Positions 61,018-64,000 of a stretch of DNA of 64,000 nucleotides are shown here, piece after piece (position 1 is the first letter of the stretch; every line of letters starts with the position of its first letter). The stretch is from the NCBI RefSeq assembly GCF_009901565.1, contig NZ_WXEW01000009.1, forward strand, positions 124,001 to 188,000. Reading direction: 5' to 3'. Source of the DNA: Herbidospora solisilvae. Its GTDB lineage: Bacteria; Actinomycetota; Actinomycetes; Streptosporangiales; Streptosporangiaceae. Under the pieces are notes generated by a model. That model saw only the letters and a program-made list of their open reading frames with translations, did no database searches and was not told the DNA's origin. Both the position numbers and the translations under genes were made by a program.

Positions 61018-63276
61018 TTCAGCGAACCGGTGTCGGCGGCGCAGGCTGCGGTGAAAAATCCGGCGGATGCGCCGGTTGCGGGTAACGCCGTGATGGACGC
61101 CGAGAACAAGGTGCTGACTTTCACCCCCGCGCAGGCATGGACCCCGGCCACCAAGTACACGGTGGCCGTGAGCGCGGCCAAGGACGCCGCAGGCAACACC
61201 ATGGCCCCGCACAGCTGGTCGTTCACCACCGTCGGCAATCCCATCGGCACCAATGGGACTGACTATCCCATCGCCGACAATGCCACGGTGGAATCCCCCA
61301 TCACGATGTCGGGCCACTCCGGTAACGCCTCGACCACCTCCACCGTGGAGGTGCATATCGCCCACACCTACATCGGCGACCTCCAAGTCGACCTGGTCGC
61401 ACCCGACGGCAGCACCTACCCCCTGCACAGCCACACGGGCAGCGACACGGACAACATCGATCAGACCTATACCGTCAACCTGTCCAGTGAGCCGATCAAC
61501 GGCACCTGGAAACTCCGCGTCAACGACAACGCCGGCGGCGACACCGGAAAAATCGACTCCTGGACCCTCACCCTGGGCGGTCCTGCACCGGCCGGGCTGC
61601 AGGCCCAGGCGGAACCGGAGCAAAGGACAACTGCGTCGACATTGTCCCGGGCATCGGCCGAAAACTCCCAGCCCTCCCAGGCCGGAGCGGCCGCGGATCG
61701 GACTGCGGCCGCGGCTGCCGGCGGCACCTTCGATTATGAGCACTCCAGCCTGGAGGACTGCAGGGTCAGCCCGCGCGGAACTGACTATGCCGAATATGAC
61801 GCTCGCATCGAGGAGCTGCCTTACAGCTCATGCTGGTCCGCCTACCTCTACCTCCAGGACTACGAATACGATCCTGAGACAGGCAAGATGAAGAAGGCAA
61901 ACAGGAGGAGCCACGTCTTCGCAATGTTCGCCGAACATGTGGGGGAGGAAGTCGAGGAGCTATTCGATGACGACGACGCCTTTCGCTTCCGCGCCACATG
62001 GGTTATTCATAGCTACCTGGGCGACAAGACCGGCAACAGCGTGGTCAACGGCGCGGGAAGCGGCCTGAAGCCAACCACCATGAAAATGTTTCTCCGCCTC
62101 GATGACTTCGCGGTTGTCGATGACAGTGACGGCGGAGAGGTTAAGTTCTCAGGGAACAGGATGGGCGGCCTGCCCATCACGGCGGGGCTGCTGACCGGCG
62201 CCCGGAGTGGCAGTAACGGCGACTGTGACCCTGATGACGAAACAAAGCACAAGGATGTTTCGGAATGGCATTCCACGCCTGACGCGATGTTCCTTATCAG
62301 CGCCTCAGTCCCCTCCAACAGCACAATGATCTGTTCATTCACGCCAAGCCTGCTGCTTCATACAGACGACGGAATAACGGTCCTCAATCTCTGGAGCCAA
62401 GAGGTCAAGGACGAGGACGGCCTGACGATTGGCGTGCGGCGCCACGGCAGCGAAGAACCCTATGATTTCACATGGGTGCCGAATTTCCGGTGCGACAGGA
62501 AGACCTTTGGTGCCGGTAATGACGATGTCCCGGACCGCACCGGCGGCTGTGTCAACACTCGATCCAAGCGCGTATTCGTTATGTCGAAGTCCAGGGACGC
62601 GAGATTCATCGAGGTCATCGAGCATATCGAGGCAGCGCTCAACCCCAGCAACTCTCAGACTTTTCCGCCGCTTCGGCCGGGCCACAATTGGGGTGATCCA
62701 AGTCATCCGCCCAGCAGATTTGGCCCAGTAGGCGGGCAGAACAAGCAAATCCCCGGCAACTGGGGAGCGCCTGGCGCCAACAACCCGGCAGGGAAGCCGC
62801 TAACCCGTGGCATAACCAAGACCGAGGCCAACGCTGAAGGCACAATCCCGACCTATGACTACAACAGAAATTATTTCTCCAGGAGAGAACTGCATATGGA
62901 TGTGGGGACGACACAGGAAATGCACTGGCTTCTCCCGCCGTCCCTATCGGTCCCGCCGGCGACCGAGCTTGAATACAATATCCGCGAGAAAGAGCGTGAG
63001 CGCCGCGCCTGGACCATAAACTACTGCAAATACTATATGCCGGAGAAGTATCGCGCACCGAACACGGCGGACAAGCTACCCGGGGGAATGGGTAACTCCT
63101 GCGACGAGTACCCGTTCGCGTCGACCCTCCAGGGAGCCGCTTATGCTCAAGGGAATTTTTCCCTGAAAGCTGTGAATGCCCGGCAGAACAGCTTGCACGG
63201 GACGACGCTCGAAACGTTCTACACACAATTTCGAGTAGGACGAGGCACTAAATTCTGGGTGCTCATCGAATCTTAG
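61018..63276 (+). pseudogene. 5'-truncated secreted protein with Ig-like, P-domain and NucA/NucB-like nuclease end
   Basis: The frame lacks a signal peptide and starts inside a bacterial Ig-like domain (TFSEPVSAAQAAVK, KVLTFTPAQAWTPATKYTVAV, AGNTMAPHSWSF). A proprotein-convertase P-domain follows (VEVHIAHTYIGDLQVDLVAPDG, GTWKLRVNDNAGGDTG), then about 450 residues of unknown, acidic, Cys-containing sequence. The last 60 residues resemble NucA/NucB DNases (CDEYPFASTLQGAAY, NSLHGTTLETFYTQF). In-frame GTG 61090 and ATG 61093 exist without ribosome binding sites. The gene was probably cut at its 5' end by the recombination at about 61015. Lower GC than its surroundings suggests transfer. Confidence 0.6.
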
Positions 63277-63379
63277 GATTCGCCAGAGAGTCCATCCTGG
63301 GAGGTGGGCGAGGAGTGGCATTGCCATACTTCTCGCCCATTTTCCTCTCACCGTCGTCGTACAGAATCTGGATATCACT

Positions 63380-63928
63380 ATGAATGCCCTTCCTGCCGAA
63401 AACCAACAGAGTCTCCTGCTTGAACATGGACTGCACAGCTTCTTCATGGCCCAATGGGTCAGCATCGAAGACGTCGGCGAGGTGGCCCGGCGGTTAGGCA
63501 TCGAAGCGGAGACGACGGTCGTGTGCGACTTTCAGGCTGCCATGGAATTCTACGGTTCCAAGTCCGAGGGGTCGCAGCGGGCTTGGATCACCCGCCTTGC
63601 TCCCGGCTGGTCCCTGGTTCTTTATCTCAATGGATTCAGGTCATCTCCGGAGGCCCTCAGCGTGGGCGGCCAGCGCGTTTTCGATGTCTCATGCGTCTAC
63701 GGCATAGGAGAAATCGATGAACTCTCCTACATTCACGATGGTGTATGGGGCGGAACCATCTACGATGAGGAAGAATATCGCATTCACTGGGAGGATCTGA
63801 CATATGACATCACTTCACTGGAAGGGCAGCTGGAAGAGTATCTATGTGTCCTGGGAAGAGTCAGTGGGCGGTTTCTCGACCGCGACTGGTTTTCATCGCA
63901 GGGGCTGCTGGGAATCACCCCCGAATAG
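63380..63928 (+). CDS. possible immunity protein for the NucA/NucB-like toxin
   Basis: A 182-residue soluble protein, 103 bases after the nuclease-like gene. It is acidic, has no signal peptide, and contains many aromatic residues (WITRLAPGWSLVLYLNGF, FDVSCVYGIGEIDELSYIHDGVWGG). Codon 39 (63494-63496) is TTA, and the region is less GC-rich than the rest of the window. I recognise no family. Its size, acidity and place after a toxin-like C-terminus fit an immunity gene, but this is inference from context. ATG 63380 has only a weak TGGA upstream. Confidence 0.6.
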   Translation: MNALPAENQQSLLLEHGLHSFFMAQWVSIEDVGEVARRLGIEAETTVVCDFQAAMEFYGSKSEGSQRAWITRLAPGWSLVLYLNGFRSSPEALSVGGQRVFDVSCVYGIGEIDELSYIHDGVWGGTIYDEEEYRIHWEDLTYDITSLEGQLEEYLCVLGRVSGRFLDRDWFSSQGLLGITPE

Positions 63929-64000
63929 ATGCGCCAGAGGACGCCCGCCCGCTGGATCGCCCAATGCGCCCGATGAGCTCAGTGGACAGCGGTCAGGTAT

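Noticed and set aside
1..64000. CRISPR arrays, rRNA, tRNA, intact insertion sequences or attachment sites
   Set aside because: No regularly spaced repeats, no cloverleaf or rRNA motifs and no intact transposase were seen; only the serine recombinase remnant at 60759 is mobile-element related.

Overview
The window is high-GC DNA with short intergenic gaps, frequent GTG starts, strong AGGAGG-type ribosome binding sites, many secreted proteins, MocR, AraC, LysR, TetR and TrmB/LuxR regulators, a Ser/Thr kinase with a WD40-like sensor, and a STAND NTPase with a WD40 propeller. This is typical of a filamentous actinomycete chromosome. The protein style suggests the Streptosporangiaceae or a neighbouring family, but no rRNA, tRNA or core operon is present to fix the taxon.

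Layout. 1-4.6 kb is a gene-poor stretch. It holds the start of a secreted protein running off the left edge, a decayed gene, a diverged inverted duplicate of an approximately 90-bp upstream element, a ricin-like secreted protein, and a HAD hydrolase. 4.25-21.3 kb is the most unusual region. One promoter-like site is followed by a single-strand run of tightly packed, often overlapping genes: SDR oxidoreductase, SGNH hydrolase-like protein, a 30-residue basic peptide, a heme-oxygenase-like di-iron oxidase (HDO), a NodU/CmcH-type carbamoyltransferase, a 48-residue SxtJ-like peptide, a TauD-type Fe(II)/2-oxoglutarate oxygenase, ATP-grasp ligase 1, an 89-residue helical protein, ATP-grasp ligase 2, and a complete carbamoyl phosphate synthetase (carA, carB). 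It is closed by a MocR regulator and a LysE exporter that share a palindromic operator.

Interpretation of the 4.6-19.1 kb run. CarAB would make carbamoyl phosphate on the spot for the carbamoyltransferase. The two ATP-grasp enzymes would form amide bonds. The HDO, TauD and SDR enzymes would oxidise or hydroxylate the scaffold. The tiny proteins resemble the small partners (SxtJ and SxtK/DUF5989-like) that accompany NodU-type carbamoyltransferases. I do not recognise this combination as a characterised pathway, and it is the best candidate here for an undescribed biosynthetic system. An in-frame TTA codon in the HDO gene suggests possible bldA control.

21.4-31.8 kb holds accessory functions: an Fn3-CBM2 secreted protein, a cytochrome P450, a DHFR-like reductase with an AraC regulator, a small Cys/Trp-rich secreted protein, a 1355-residue multidomain secreted SGNH protein, and a LysR regulator divergent from an NmrA-type reductase. 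32-36.3 kb is a STAND NTPase/WD40 gene overlapping a small membrane protein with a shared beta-strand motif (GDHxEFxxNVFxGPV). 36.6-46.6 kb holds a secreted metallopeptidase-like protein lacking the HExxH motif, an FMN-binding protein, an FAD monooxygenase/TetR pair with a 15-bp perfect operator, a metzincin-type secreted protease, an AraC regulator, an FMN reductase, a YciI protein and a GH5 cellulase with a ricin lectin tail.

47-60.8 kb holds the kinase-WD40 protein, an S8 peptidase with a divergent TrmB/LuxR regulator, a NarL-type two-component system with a membrane protein, a TetR/methyltransferase pair, small secreted and membrane proteins, a second DHFR-like protein, and an orphan histidine kinase. 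60.7-63.9 kb is a recombination scar. A serine-recombinase remnant abuts a 5'-truncated gene whose product has a bacterial Ig-like domain, a P-domain, an unknown central region and a NucA/NucB-like nuclease end, followed by a possible immunity gene. The base composition is visibly more AT-rich there.
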